Shown piece by piece: positions 46,847 through 55,241 of a DNA stretch of 64,000 bases (within the stretch, counting starts at the first letter, position 1; each line of letters begins with the position of its first letter). The notes under the pieces were generated by a model. That model searched no databases. It was not told the DNA's origin and saw nothing but the letters and a program-made list of their open reading frames with translations. The stretch lies in assembly GCA_025458525.1 (NCBI GenBank), contig JALOSF010000001.1, forward strand, positions 45,963 to 109,962. The letters are read 5' to 3'. A program made the translations under genes and the position numbers. This DNA is from Cypionkella sp. (GTDB lineage: Bacteria; Pseudomonadota; Alphaproteobacteria; Rhodobacterales; Rhodobacteraceae).

Positions 46847-48325
46847 ATGAACACCCTTGTTCACCCGGTCGATGAGGTGTTGCCGACGCCCAAGCTGTTC
46901 ACGCTTGGCTTGCAGCATGTTCTGGTGATGTATGCAGGCGCGGTGGCTGTGCCGCTGATCGTGGGGCGCGCGCTGAAACTGCCGCCCGAGGATGTGGCTT
47001 TTCTGATTTCGGCCGATCTGTTCGTCTGCGGGATTGTCACACTCATTCAGGCCTTTGGTGCGACCCAGTGGTTCGGCATCAAGCTGCCGGTGATGATGGG
47101 CGTCACCTTTGCGGCCGTTGGCCCGATGGTCGCCATGGCCAATGTGCAAAGCGGGCCAGAAGGCGCGCGCGCGATTTTCGGGGCCATCATGGCCGCCGGG
47201 GTCATCTCGATGCTGATCGCGCCGCTGGTCAGCCGCCTGTTGCGGTTCTTTCCGCCCGTCGTCACCGGCACGATCATTCTGGTGATCGGCGTGTCGCTGA
47301 TGCGCATCGGCATCAACTGGATCTTCGGAAACCCCGTCGGGCCGACCGCGCCGCAGATCGTTGATCCGGCCCATGCAGACTGGCTGAAGGCCGTGACCGA
47401 AGGCGCCGTCGCCGCCGGCCTGCCCGAGGCGCCTGCCGGGCTTGCCCTTGCGCCACGGATGAACAATCCCGCTTATGCGCCGCTGGGCAACATCCTGGTG
47501 TCGGCCATCGTTCTCGGCTCCATCCTGCTGATCGCCAAGTTCGGGCGCGGCTTCATTGCCAATATCTCGGTGCTTTTGGGGATTGTCGTCGGTGTGGTGA
47601 TCGCCATCGCCATGGGCACGATGCATTTCGACAAGGTTGGCGAAGCCGCCTGGTTCGGACTGATCACCCCCTTCCATTTCGGCATGCCAACCTTTGATCC
47701 GATCATGATCGTCACGATGACCCTTGTGATGATTGTCGTGATGATCGAATCGACCGGCATGTTCCTTGCGCTGGGCGATATGACCGGGCGCAAGATCACC
47801 CAGCCGATGCTGTCGGCGGGCTTGCGGACCGACGGGCTTGGCACGCTGATCGGCGGGGTGTTCAACACCTTTCCCTACACCTCGTTTTCGCAAAACGTTG
47901 GCCTGGTCGGGGTGACGGGGATCAAGTCGCGCTTTGTCTGTGTGGCGGGCGGGATCATCATGCTGGCGCTGGGACTGATGCCAAAGATGGGCGCGCTGGT
48001 CGAATCGGTGCCGACCATGGTGCTGGGCGGCGCGGGGCTGGTGATGTTCGGCATGGTTGCAGCCACCGGGATTCGCATCCTGTCGGGCGTCAACTTCGCC
48101 ACCAACCGCAACAACCTGTTCATCGTCGCGGTCTCGCTCGGCTTCGGGATGATCCCGCTGATCGCGCCGAACTTCAAGATGTGGATGTGGCACGACCTTC
48201 ACCCGCTGATCGAGTCCGGCATCTTGCTCGCGTCGATCTCGGCGGTCGTGCTGAACGCCTTCTTCAACGGCGCCTCCGGGTCGGTCGAGGAGGCAAAGGG
48301 CGCGGCACTTGCGGCCGATCACTAA
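46847..48325 (+). CDS. Urate/xanthine permease (NAT/NCS2 family)
   Basis: A 492-residue transporter with about 14 membrane segments, of the nucleobase-ascorbate transporter family. The NAT signature region SQNVGLVGVTGIKSR and the substrate helix MIESTGMFLALGDMTG are present. Strong ribosome site GGAAAGGAGGAAACGG. Its place after allA, and sequence closer to UacT/PucJ types, suggest urate or xanthine with a cation. Together with puuD-allA it gives a route from external urate. Confidence 0.9.
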   Translation: MNTLVHPVDEVLPTPKLFTLGLQHVLVMYAGAVAVPLIVGRALKLPPEDVAFLISADLFVCGIVTLIQAFGATQWFGIKLPVMMGVTFAAVGPMVAMANVQSGPEGARAIFGAIMAAGVISMLIAPLVSRLLRFFPPVVTGTIILVIGVSLMRIGINWIFGNPVGPTAPQIVDPAHADWLKAVTEGAVAAGLPEAPAGLALAPRMNNPAYAPLGNILVSAIVLGSILLIAKFGRGFIANISVLLGIVVGVVIAIAMGTMHFDKVGEAAWFGLITPFHFGMPTFDPIMIVTMTLVMIVVMIESTGMFLALGDMTGRKITQPMLSAGLRTDGLGTLIGGVFNTFPYTSFSQNVGLVGVTGIKSRFVCVAGGIIMLALGLMPKMGALVESVPTMVLGGAGLVMFGMVAATGIRILSGVNFATNRNNLFIVAVSLGFGMIPLIAPNFKMWMWHDLHPLIESGILLASISAVVLNAFFNGASGSVEEAKGAALAADH

Positions 48326-48342
48326 GGCCTGGATGGCCGCCC

Positions 48343-49896
48343 CTAGCGGGCGGCCATCTGCGTTTTCAGAACCCGCCGCAAGATCTTGCCGCTGGCCGAT
48401 TTTGGCACCGCCTCGATGAACTCGATCCGCGCGGGCAGCTTGTATGTGGCCAGATGACCGCGCAGATAGGCGCTGATGTCCTCGGCCCTCACCTCGCCCT
48501 TGGGCACGACAAAGGCCACCGGCACCTCGCCCGCCTCATCGTCCGGCACCCCGATGACCGCCGCATCCAGAACGCCGGGGCAGGTCTGCAAGACCGCCTC
48601 GATCTCGGCCGGGGCGACCTGAAATCCCTTCACCTTGATCAGTTCCTTCAGCCGGTCGCGGATGAAAAGCTGGCCTTCTGCGTCAAAGGCCGCCATGTCG
48701 CCGGTGTGCAGCCAGCCTTCGGCATCGATGGTGCGCGACGTGGCCTCGGGATTGTTCAGATAGCCCAGCATCACCTGCGGGCCCTTCACGCACAGCTCCC
48801 CCTCTTGCCCCGGCGGCAGCGACGCGCCGGTTTCGGGATCGATCACCTTGCACAGCGTGTTGGGCACGGTGATCCCGACCGCCCCCGGCTTGGCATGGTC
48901 CTCATTCGAGAAATGCGAGATCGGGCTCATCTCTGTCATGCCATAGCCCTGAATCGTGCGCGCCCCCAGCCGCGCGGCACAGGCATCCGATAGTTCGGCA
49001 CCCAAGGGTGCAGCGGCCGAGACGAGGATTTCAAGGCTGGAGATATCGTATTGATCGACCATGGGGTGCTTGGCCATGGCGACGATCACCGGCGGCACCG
49101 CCATGACCATGCGCACGCGATGCGCCTGCACATGGCCAAGGAAGGCGGCCAGATCAAAGCGCGGCATGGTGACAAGGCAGGCGCCTGCCACCAGATGCGC
49201 GTTCATCAGCACATTCATGCCGTAGATGTGAAAGAACGGCAGAAAGGCCACCATTCTTTCGCCCGCCTCGATGCGGATCACGGCAAGTGCCTGATCGACA
49301 TTCACCACCAGATTGCGGTGGCTCAACATCACACCCTTGGGCAGGCCCGTGGTGCCGCTGGAATAGGGCAAGACGACAACATGGCGTTGCAGATCGATCG
49401 GCACCTGCGCCGCCAGCGGCGCCCCCATCAAATCATCGATCGACAGATGCCCGTCGGCCGCGCCGATCACGGCAATCATCTCCACTCCGGTGCCGGCCGC
49501 CCCCGCAAGGGCCTGCGGCAGGAAGTCGGGGATGGTGATCAAAAGCCGCGCCCCCGCATCCCGCAACTGGTGCGTCACCTCGGGCGCGGTATAGGTGGGA
49601 TTGAGCGTGGTGATCGTGCCGCCTGCATAGGCAACCGCATGAAACACCACCGCATAATCGGGCATGTTGGGCGCCATCAGGGCCACCACCTGCCCCGCAC
49701 CAAAGCCGCGCGCCGTCAATCCTCCGCCAAGTCGGCGAATGCGGTCCATCATCGCGCTGCCGGTCAAGCTGCGCCCCGTGGGGCCATCGAGCAGCACCAC
49801 CCGATCTGGCGCAGCCGAAAGCCCCTCGAACAGACACTCGGTGATGGAAATATCGCGGATGGGCACATCCGGCAGCGGGCTGGTGATCAGGGTCAT
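48343..49896 (-). CDS. Acyl-CoA synthetase / 4-coumarate-CoA ligase-like protein
   Basis: A 517-residue AMP-forming ligase. P-loop-like LPYSSGTTGLPKGVMLSHRN, core motif GYGMTEMSPISHFSN, GWLHTGDMAAFDAEGQLF, and the C-terminal catalytic lysine region KSASGKILRRVLK. Acid specificity (aryl or fatty) is not clear. The start at 49896 follows GGAGGAG. It stands alone, next to the left end of the Mu-like element. Confidence 0.88.
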   Translation of the reverse strand: MTLITSPLPDVPIRDISITECLFEGLSAAPDRVVLLDGPTGRSLTGSAMMDRIRRLGGGLTARGFGAGQVVALMAPNMPDYAVVFHAVAYAGGTITTLNPTYTAPEVTHQLRDAGARLLITIPDFLPQALAGAAGTGVEMIAVIGAADGHLSIDDLMGAPLAAQVPIDLQRHVVVLPYSSGTTGLPKGVMLSHRNLVVNVDQALAVIRIEAGERMVAFLPFFHIYGMNVLMNAHLVAGACLVTMPRFDLAAFLGHVQAHRVRMVMAVPPVIVAMAKHPMVDQYDISSLEILVSAAAPLGAELSDACAARLGARTIQGYGMTEMSPISHFSNEDHAKPGAVGITVPNTLCKVIDPETGASLPPGQEGELCVKGPQVMLGYLNNPEATSRTIDAEGWLHTGDMAAFDAEGQLFIRDRLKELIKVKGFQVAPAEIEAVLQTCPGVLDAAVIGVPDDEAGEVPVAFVVPKGEVRAEDISAYLRGHLATYKLPARIEFIEAVPKSASGKILRRVLKTQMAAR

Positions 49897-50014
49897 GTTG
49901 GCTCCTCCAGCCAGCAGCCTAGCGCAGTCCCGCTGTGCCGCAATACGCCAAAAGTCGCCCGGGCGCACAGAGCAGCGCCCTGTCACCCTCGCGGCTGCGA
50001 CGCACAGAACATGC

Positions 50015-50032
50015 TGTAATTTTTTTCTGACA
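50015..50032. promoter_or_regulatory. PpsR/CrtJ-type dyad
   Basis: TGTAA, eight bases, TGACA: an exact fit to TGT-N12-ACA and to the fuller TGTMA-N8-TKACA form used by the photosynthesis repressor PpsR/CrtJ. It lies beside the prophage left end, while the BciB-like gene lies beyond the right end. Short degenerate motifs occur by chance, so this is a candidate only. Confidence 0.35.
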
Positions 50033-50059
50033 GGTTTATGCTGACACTGACGCGCGACA

Positions 50060-50075
50060 AATTAAATCGGAATGG
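50060..50075 (-). repeat. Left-end transposase-type site L1
   Basis: AATTAAATCGGAATGG, the reverse complement of the right-end copy CCATTCCGGTTTAATT with one mismatch. Confidence 0.65.
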
Positions 50076-50096
50076 CGCGGCGCGATTGCGGAACCA

Positions 50097-50230
50097 TTGC
50101 GAAAGCGCCAAGTCTTTTAATATCAATGGGTTAGGGTGGTTTCATTTCGAAATAATTGGTTACACTTTCGCAAAAGCTAACCTATTGATTTCATTGGGAT
50201 GGACCGCGATTGCGAAAGGTATTGCGAAAG
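50097..50230. repeat. Array of TTGCGAAAG motifs and inverted repeats at the left end
   Basis: TTGCGAAAG occurs at 50097-50105, 50210-50218 and 50222-50230, and inverted at 50165-50173; a degenerate copy (TTGCGGAAC) is at 50086. A 13-bp near-perfect inverted repeat (ATCAATGGGTTAG at 50122, CTAACCTATTGAT at 50177) brackets the middle, and TAATTGGTTACAC at 50153-50165 repeats a right-end motif. Mu transposase sites contain a related GCGAAA core, so these may be further MuA sites (L2, L3) or repressor operators. Confidence 0.6.
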
Positions 50231-50233
50231 CAA

Positions 50234-50677
50234 CTATTCGCTGTCTGGGGCGAACTCTGCATAGGCCAAGAGGTGAGCGGCTGTTGCTGCCGTCATGGCT
50301 TCATCGTCTGCCATTCGGTCAACTATATCCCGCTTTGCGGTTGCCACTGCCTTAAGCAGTTCACCCATGACCTTTGGCGCGTCCCGAAGGAAGTCACTGT
50401 AAGCCGGGAACAGAGGCCCACGGCCATGTGTCAGACGCAACAAGGCTAACTTGAAGGCTTCTGTTTCTTCCGGTGACCATTGGGCAATCGGGAAGCCTGC
50501 GAAGCTGTTATCGTCCCCCGGCTTCCTGAGAAGATATCGCACTGGAACAGACCCGCGAATCCGCCAAGAAGCGATGGTGCTTCGTCCAATCTGCAAGGCC
50601 TTTGCAAGCTCTGCGTCAGTTTCAGCGCCATGGATGCGCTTTAGGTTTGTGATCCGATCTTCAATGTCATCCGACAT
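50234..50677 (-). CDS. Phage CI-like repressor
   Basis: A 147-residue protein transcribed leftward, opposite to the rest of the element, as the c repressor is in Mu. The N-terminal HTH (DDIEDRITNLKRIHGAETDAEL, AKALQIGRSTIASWRIRGSVP) is of the Bacteriophage CI repressor type. Start at 50677 (MSDDIED) with GGGGTAG upstream. It should keep the transposase operon silent. No peptidase domain is present. Confidence 0.75.
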   Translation of the reverse strand: MSDDIEDRITNLKRIHGAETDAELAKALQIGRSTIASWRIRGSVPVRYLLRKPGDDNSFAGFPIAQWSPEETEAFKLALLRLTHGRGPLFPAYSDFLRDAPKVMGELLKAVATAKRDIVDRMADDEAMTAATAAHLLAYAEFAPDSE

Positions 50678-50696
50678 GTGGACTACCCCACAAACA

Positions 50697-50742
50697 ATGT
50701 TGCATTTGGCTTTGTGTTCGCATAATGTTGCATAAGGCAACA
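50697..50742. promoter_or_regulatory. Operator region between repressor and Ner-like gene
   Basis: ATGTTGCAT occurs twice, 28 bases apart (50697-50705 and 50725-50733). The second copy is part of a dyad TGTTGC-5-GCAACA (50726-50742). Placed between the divergent repressor and early operon, this corresponds to the operator region of Mu. Confidence 0.55.
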
Positions 50743-50763
50743 CACGCAAGGGCGCGCTGCATC

Positions 50764-50961
50764 ATGCATACACCTTCACCCGACCTGTTGAAAGAGGTTC
50801 GCGCTAAGCTGGTCTTGCGCGGCACATCCTTTAGCGCCTTTTGCAAGGCCCATGGCTTTGTGCGGCAGGCTGTGACTGTGGCACTTTCGGGTGAAAGAAG
50901 CGGCCTTCGTGCGCGGGCTTTGGCTGAACGCTTTCTTGCAAAGGTCAGAGAAGCAGAATGA
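50764..50961 (+). CDS. Small DNA-binding protein, Ner-like
   Basis: A 65-residue protein with an HTH-like middle (TSFSAFCKAHGFVRQAVTVALSG) of the type seen in Ner and small phage Cro-like regulators. It is first in the rightward early operon and overlaps the transposase start by ATGA. By position it would turn down both the repressor and early promoters, as Ner does in Mu. Identity rests on size, HTH pattern and place. Confidence 0.65.
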   Translation: MHTPSPDLLKEVRAKLVLRGTSFSAFCKAHGFVRQAVTVALSGERSGLRARALAERFLAKVREAE

Positions 50962-52967
50962 CACCTGTTTCCGCAGATACCTTTGCCAAAGCCTGTGGGA
51001 TCACTCCACAGGCCGCGCGACTTGCCTTCCGCAACGCGGCCCTTGGCAAGCCGTGGCGGGGACAGGTTCTGCCGGTGGTGGCTCTTCCCGGCAACCGTGG
51101 CGGCAAGGCGGGCACCGTCTGGGGGTTGGCGCTGGATCATTGCCCACCGGCCTTGCGTGACCGTTTAGACGCCCTTTTGCCGGTCATTCAAAGCCCCGTT
51201 CAAACGCTGGTTAAAGGCCATGTTGAAGACTGGCAATTTGAGGAACAGAAGGCCCGTCTTCGGATCATCCAGCCCATTCTTGAGGCCCCGAGGGGCACGG
51301 CGGAACGGGCGGAGCGGTTCCGCACTGTTGCGGCAACCTTGCAGGCCATACGGTCGCAAATCGTCCGGGTTCCAGAAAGCACGTTGCGCGATTGGGTCAA
51401 TGCGTTTGAAGAAAGCGGCCTTCTCGGGCTATTGCCGGAACAGCGCGGCGACCGGGGGCAATCGCGGGTCATAATCACGCGGGAATGGGATGCGGCGATT
51501 GACCTGCCCGAAAAGGTCTGCCGAGGTATCGCCGCCGATCTGGCGACCTATGCCCGAAGCCTGATCGCCAATGACGGCACGTCGATCCGCGAGACCTTGG
51601 AACTGGCAAGCAAGCGCCTGTGCCGCCTGTCTCTTGAGGCGGGAACGAAGCTTTTGGTTCGGGATTTGCAGCCGGTTTGCGGCCTGAATACAAAGTGGGC
51701 CGCGCGGCATGATCTGGACAGTTACCTTCTGATTTATTGGAAGAAGAAGGACAACAAGAGGCTGCAAGACAAGGTTGTGCCACGCGTCCGGCGCGGCCTG
51801 CACCCTGTCCCGATGGGTCTGCTGATCGGCGACGTTCACTATGTTGATATTCTGGTGGAAGAGGCCGGGGAACCTGTCCGCGTTCGCCTGATCGCATGGC
51901 TTGATGCGTCCAGCATGTTCGTTTGGGTGACGCCTGTCTTCCTGTCGAAGGGCAAGGGCATCCGTCAGGAAGACGTGGCGGAATCGCTTGCACAGGTGAC
52001 CCTATGCCCGCATGGGGGCATCCCGCAAGAATACTACCTCGATAACGGGGGCGAATATTCGGCGTTGGCAGGGGCTATGCAGCGTCTTGCCGTCCTTGCT
52101 GATCATGACTTCAAGGTGACCCTTGCGAAGCCCTACAGCCCGACTTCAAAGGGCGCGATTGAAGGCCTTTTCAACATCTTGGAAGGCATTTTCAAGGGCT
52201 TGCCGGGGTGGATTGGCGGCGACCGGACCAACAAGAAGACCGTCAACAAAGGGCAGGTTGTGGAGCCATACCGCAAAGGCCTTGTTGCACTGGAAGCGGA
52301 CATAAACGCCCTTGTTTCCTATTACAATTCCCGTCCGCAAGGGGCTGCAACCCGCCTTGCAGGGCTATCGCCGAAAGCCATGCTGGAAGCCAAGATCAAA
52401 GCCACGGGCTTCGTTGCGCGCGTTCCAGACGAAGCGTCCTTTGACCTGATATTCAGCCGGTCCGAAGTTCGCACCGTCCGGCAAGGCTGCATAACCGTTG
52501 ATGGGCGGCAATATCATGGCGCTTGTCTGGACGGCCTGTTGCCGGGTGACCCTGTGGAAGTGTTCCTGCCGTTGCGCAAGGATCGCGGCTTTGTCTTCGT
52601 CCGCACATCGAACAGTGAGGCACCTGTCCGGCTTGATATGCTTCCGATGTTCGCAGATGGGGACCGCAACGGCGCAAGGCTGCAAGGTCAGCTTGAAGCC
52701 GGGGTCAACCGGGCAATCCGTGACCTGTCACGCGACATTGATCCGAACCTGTCCACCTTTGAAGCCCGCAAGGCTGCGGCGGACATGACGCCGCCCATGG
52801 CACCTTCGCCTGATATCTGGACACGGGCCATCGACAAGACCAACCGGCCCATATCGGAAACCGACCTTGAAGAACAGGAAGACGCCCGCAAGCGGCGGCT
52901 TCTGGACGACCTGTTTCCCCGTTCGGGGGACCAGACAAGCCGAGAGGCCAGCGACGGCAATCGCTGA
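50958..52967 (+). CDS. Mu-type transposase A (DDE integrase)
   Basis: A 669-residue transposase. An N-terminal Mu DNA-binding winged helix (about 1-65: TFAKACGITPQAARLAFRNAA, then LPGNRGGKAGTVWGL) and a second HTH region (about 115-165) precede the RNase-H-like core. Catalytic acids by alignment of motifs: D292 in GDVHYVD, D362 in EYYLDNGGEY, and E402 in SKGAIEGLFNIL. A Mu-type C-terminal beta-barrel follows, and the tail would contact MuB. It is full length with no frameshift, so transposition competence is plausible. Overlaps the Ner-like gene by ATGA. Confidence 0.93.
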   Translation: MTPVSADTFAKACGITPQAARLAFRNAALGKPWRGQVLPVVALPGNRGGKAGTVWGLALDHCPPALRDRLDALLPVIQSPVQTLVKGHVEDWQFEEQKARLRIIQPILEAPRGTAERAERFRTVAATLQAIRSQIVRVPESTLRDWVNAFEESGLLGLLPEQRGDRGQSRVIITREWDAAIDLPEKVCRGIAADLATYARSLIANDGTSIRETLELASKRLCRLSLEAGTKLLVRDLQPVCGLNTKWAARHDLDSYLLIYWKKKDNKRLQDKVVPRVRRGLHPVPMGLLIGDVHYVDILVEEAGEPVRVRLIAWLDASSMFVWVTPVFLSKGKGIRQEDVAESLAQVTLCPHGGIPQEYYLDNGGEYSALAGAMQRLAVLADHDFKVTLAKPYSPTSKGAIEGLFNILEGIFKGLPGWIGGDRTNKKTVNKGQVVEPYRKGLVALEADINALVSYYNSRPQGAATRLAGLSPKAMLEAKIKATGFVARVPDEASFDLIFSRSEVRTVRQGCITVDGRQYHGACLDGLLPGDPVEVFLPLRKDRGFVFVRTSNSEAPVRLDMLPMFADGDRNGARLQGQLEAGVNRAIRDLSRDIDPNLSTFEARKAAADMTPPMAPSPDIWTRAIDKTNRPISETDLEEQEDARKRRLLDDLFPRSGDQTSREASDGNR

Positions 52968-53003
52968 CCCCTCTTTATGCAACCCATGATCGGAGAAGAT
53001 CAC

Positions 53004-53786
53004 ATGTTAGATATGCACTTGGATAGGGTTACCATTGAAACCCGCGCCCATTCAATCCTTAAGGAAGTCGCGGGGCAAGTCATTGCGACGGCGGGCCTTG
53101 GCATCATCCGGGGGCCTGTGGGGATTGGCAAAAGCTTCGCGCTGGAGACAATCCGGCGCGACCTTGAGGCAAACGGGGACCGCGTGTTGTTCCTGACCTC
53201 TTCGCCCGAAGTGGAAGGGTCAATCGGTTCCTTCGCCCGCGCCATGCTTGCGCCTTACGGCATCAGCGGCGGTGTCGCCAGTTCCGCCGTTGAGTCCCTT
53301 GCTGATCTGGTGTTGTCCGGGTCACCGTTCCGGGGCTTTGGTGAGCGTGTTCTTGTGATCATCGACGAAGGGCAAGGCCTCAAGACGAACATTCTGGAAA
53401 TGCTGCGCGGCCTTTGGGATCGCGGCGACGCCGCGCGCCTTGGCGACACCTTCGCCCCCGCCTTCGGGCTGTTGCTTGTCGGGAATGACTCCTTCTTTAA
53501 CAAAGGGGGCCGGACCAAGAAGGCAGAGTTCCGCCCGCTTATGTCGCGCGTGACGCATGATCTGGAATTGCCCCGGCCTGATCGGGCCGAATATGCCGAC
53601 CTTGCCCGTTGCCTGTTGCCTGAGGCCGAAGAACTGCGCCCGATGCTGGAAGCCTTCGGCCATGAAAGCGGCAACTTGCGGGCGGTGGCGAAAGCCCACC
53701 GACAGGCCGTCGCCTTGGCGGGGAACAGCCCTGTGACGGCTGAACACCTGCGGCGCGCCATTATGTTCTGTGGGGGGCGCAAATGA
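53004..53786 (+). CDS. Mu-type transposition protein B (AAA+ ATPase)
   Basis: A 260-residue MuB-like ATPase: Walker A RGPVGIGKSFALE, Walker B RVLVIIDEGQGL, sensor region LLLVGNDSFFNKGG. It binds target DNA and activates the transposase. Start at 53004 follows CGGAGAAG at the right spacing; an ATG at 52977 lacks one. The longer N-terminal HTH of Mu B is missing. Overlaps the next gene by ATGA. Confidence 0.88.
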   Translation: MLDMHLDRVTIETRAHSILKEVAGQVIATAGLGIIRGPVGIGKSFALETIRRDLEANGDRVLFLTSSPEVEGSIGSFARAMLAPYGISGGVASSAVESLADLVLSGSPFRGFGERVLVIIDEGQGLKTNILEMLRGLWDRGDAARLGDTFAPAFGLLLVGNDSFFNKGGRTKKAEFRPLMSRVTHDLELPRPDRAEYADLARCLLPEAEELRPMLEAFGHESGNLRAVAKAHRQAVALAGNSPVTAEHLRRAIMFCGGRK

Positions 53787-54133
53787 TGGACCGTCAAGAC
53801 GTGCTGATCCGGCTGACCATGACCAAAGAGGAAGCCGAAATGTTCCGGGGCCGATGGGCCATGATTGTTCCGCTTTCGGCGGATGAAGCGGACGAGTTGC
53901 GGGCCATCTTCAACGCGACCCACGACACCTTGCGCAAGATCGCGCAAGCCTTGTCCACCTTGGGCGTTGTGCTGGAAACGCGTGGTTCGGATGAACCCGA
54001 TGTTCGCAAGGTGCTGGATGCGTGGCTGAACCCGACCCGGCAGAACGAAGCCCTTATGGGTCGCGCGCGCGAACTGTTGGGCCGTGCAAAGTTTGTGGGT
54101 GGCATGGAAGATGGGGAGGGGCACGTTCAATGA
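53783..54133 (+). CDS. Unknown early phage protein (116 aa)
   Basis: A 116-residue soluble protein rich in charged helices (LSADEADELRAIFNATHDTLRK); not recognised. It overlaps both the MuB gene and the next gene by ATGA, so it belongs to the early operon. Confidence 0.7.
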   Translation: MMDRQDVLIRLTMTKEEAEMFRGRWAMIVPLSADEADELRAIFNATHDTLRKIAQALSTLGVVLETRGSDEPDVRKVLDAWLNPTRQNEALMGRARELLGRAKFVGGMEDGEGHVQ

Positions 54134-54510
54134 CGCAAGCTGATCAAGAAGACTACCGCGTCAAGAATGCGCGTGAAGGCAAGGCAATCTACATACCGGG
54201 CAAATCTGTCGAAGAAATGAAGGTGATACTCGCCGCCGAGAAAGCTGAGAAGGATGCAAAGGTGCCGCCCCTCAAGCTGACGGCCGAGGAAGCGGCGACC
54301 TATGCCGATGCGATTGACCTAGTGTGCGTGCGGTTAAAACAGGCCGAACATACGTTTGCCCTTTTGGCACGGATTCAGCAGGACGGTGAATATGAAGGGC
54401 ACTACGGCCTTCCCGCCATAGCAAACTGTGCAGCCGCCGCACTTCACGCGCTTGGTGAAGCTGAACTTGACACCCTGAACAAACTCTCAATCCGGCTTAT
54501 GGCCGGATAA
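54130..54510 (+). CDS. Unknown early phage protein (126 aa)
   Basis: A 126-residue protein, charged at the N-terminus and helical at the C-terminus (HYGLPAIANCAAAALHALGE). Not recognised. ATGA overlap with the preceding gene; the GemA gene follows 14 bases later with its own GGAGG site. Confidence 0.65.
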   Translation: MTQADQEDYRVKNAREGKAIYIPGKSVEEMKVILAAEKAEKDAKVPPLKLTAEEAATYADAIDLVCVRLKQAEHTFALLARIQQDGEYEGHYGLPAIANCAAAALHALGEAELDTLNKLSIRLMAG

Positions 54511-54524
54511 CAACGGAGGCACTT

Positions 54525-54935
54525 ATGACGATTTCCCCGCGTCAAATCAGCCTAATAAAACTGGCTGTTCGGCAATTGAAAATCCCGGATGATGTTTACC
54601 GGACGGCGCTTGCACAATTCGGCGTCACGTCCTGCACCGAGTTCGACACCGAAGGCTTTAACGCCTTCATGGCATGGCTTGAGCGTGTCGGATTCCGCCC
54701 GATGGAAAAGAAGGGGCAGGACTATGGCGAACGCCCCGGCATGGCATCGCTTGCCCAGTTGGAACTGATCCGGAACCTTTGGAACGAAGTGACCAACCAT
54801 CACTATCAGACCGAAGACCAGTTGAACGCATGGCTACTGCGGACCTTCAAGGTATCGTCCTTGCGCTTCGTGACAAAGCCGCTGGCACAGAAGATCATTA
54901 CGGCACTGCGGGCGATGAAGACCCGCGCGGCCTGA
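54525..54935 (+). CDS. gemA: Mu gp16 / GemA family regulatory protein
   Basis: A 136-residue member of the GemA (DUF1018) family: MTISPRQISLIKLAVRQLKI and YRTALAQFGVTSCTEF at the N-terminus, GMASLAQLELIRNLWNEV in the middle and NAWLLRTFKVSSLRFV near the end. In Mu, GemA changes host gene expression and DNA topology in the semi-essential early region. It is the last early gene before a terminator. Confidence 0.88.
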   Translation: MTISPRQISLIKLAVRQLKIPDDVYRTALAQFGVTSCTEFDTEGFNAFMAWLERVGFRPMEKKGQDYGERPGMASLAQLELIRNLWNEVTNHHYQTEDQLNAWLLRTFKVSSLRFVTKPLAQKIITALRAMKTRAA

Positions 54936-54962
54936 CCCATGCCAACGGATGACGGGGGCGGG

Positions 54963-54989
54963 CCGAAGGTTCCGCCCCTTCGGTTTTTT
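54963..54989 (+). terminator. Intrinsic terminator of the early operon
   Basis: CCGAAGG / CCTTCGG, 7-bp perfect stem with 7-nt loop, followed by six T. It is 28 bases after the gemA stop. Confidence 0.85.
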
Positions 54990-55126
54990 AGGACTTCATC
55001 AGAGGCCCGGAAACAGCGCTGTAAGCCCCCTTCGGGCCACCATTCCCCGCGCCAACCCGTTACCCCGTTTAAAAACGCCGGAAACCCGTTTAATTTTGCA
55101 AGCGCGGGGCATGGATAGGGGCGCAC

Positions 55127-55156
55127 TTGACGCAATCGGGCGAAAGGGCGCATATT
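55127..55156 (+). promoter_or_regulatory. Sigma70-type promoter for the tRNA-like element
   Basis: -35 TTGACG and -10 CATATT, 18 bases apart. Expected start of transcription is near 55163, exactly where the outer stem of the tRNA-like element begins. Confidence 0.55.
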
Positions 55157-55162
55157 CAGGGG

Positions 55163-55241
55163 GTCGCGCGGTGTATCCCGATGGGCAAGGGAGCGCGCTG
55201 AAAGGCGGGCTGATGTTGGTTCGAGTCCAACCCCGCGCGGC
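55163..55241 (+). ncRNA. tRNA-like small RNA in the Mu-like element
   Basis: A perfect T arm (GTTGG, loop TTCGAGT, CCAAC at 55215-55231, with the B-box GGTTCGAGTCC), a D-arm-like hairpin (TCCC at 55176-55179, GGGA at 55189-55192, loop with GGG) and a 7-bp perfect acceptor stem (CGCGCGG at 55165, CCGCGCG at 55233), extendable to 9 pairs. The span is close to a tRNA. But the anticodon arm does not fold into a 5-bp stem with a 7-nt loop (best: CGC/GCG with 6-nt TGAAAG), one base intrudes before the 3' acceptor strand and there is no CCA. So it is tRNA-like, not a standard tRNA. Confidence 0.5.

Larger units (their letters stand above)
49897..50233. other. Region spanning the host promoter and the left end of the Mu-like element
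   Basis: 337 bases without a gene. It holds the promoter side of the acyl-CoA synthetase, a TGT-N12-ACA dyad at 50015-50032, the left end of the element, and from 50060 to 50230 transposase-type sites and TTGCGAAAG repeats. From about 50010 the DNA is clearly more AT-rich than its surroundings. Confidence 0.6.

Noticed and set aside
3485-50040. Shared 13-mer TGACAGGTTTATG (minus strand upstream of tctC, plus strand left of the prophage)
   Set aside because: Exact 13-mer matches are expected by chance in 64 kb, and the two contexts have no functional link.
55163-55241. A standard tRNA-Phe with GAA anticodon
   Set aside because: CTGAAAG could be read as an anticodon loop, but the flanking bases do not pair as an anticodon stem, and CCA is missing. 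Kept only as a tRNA-like element.
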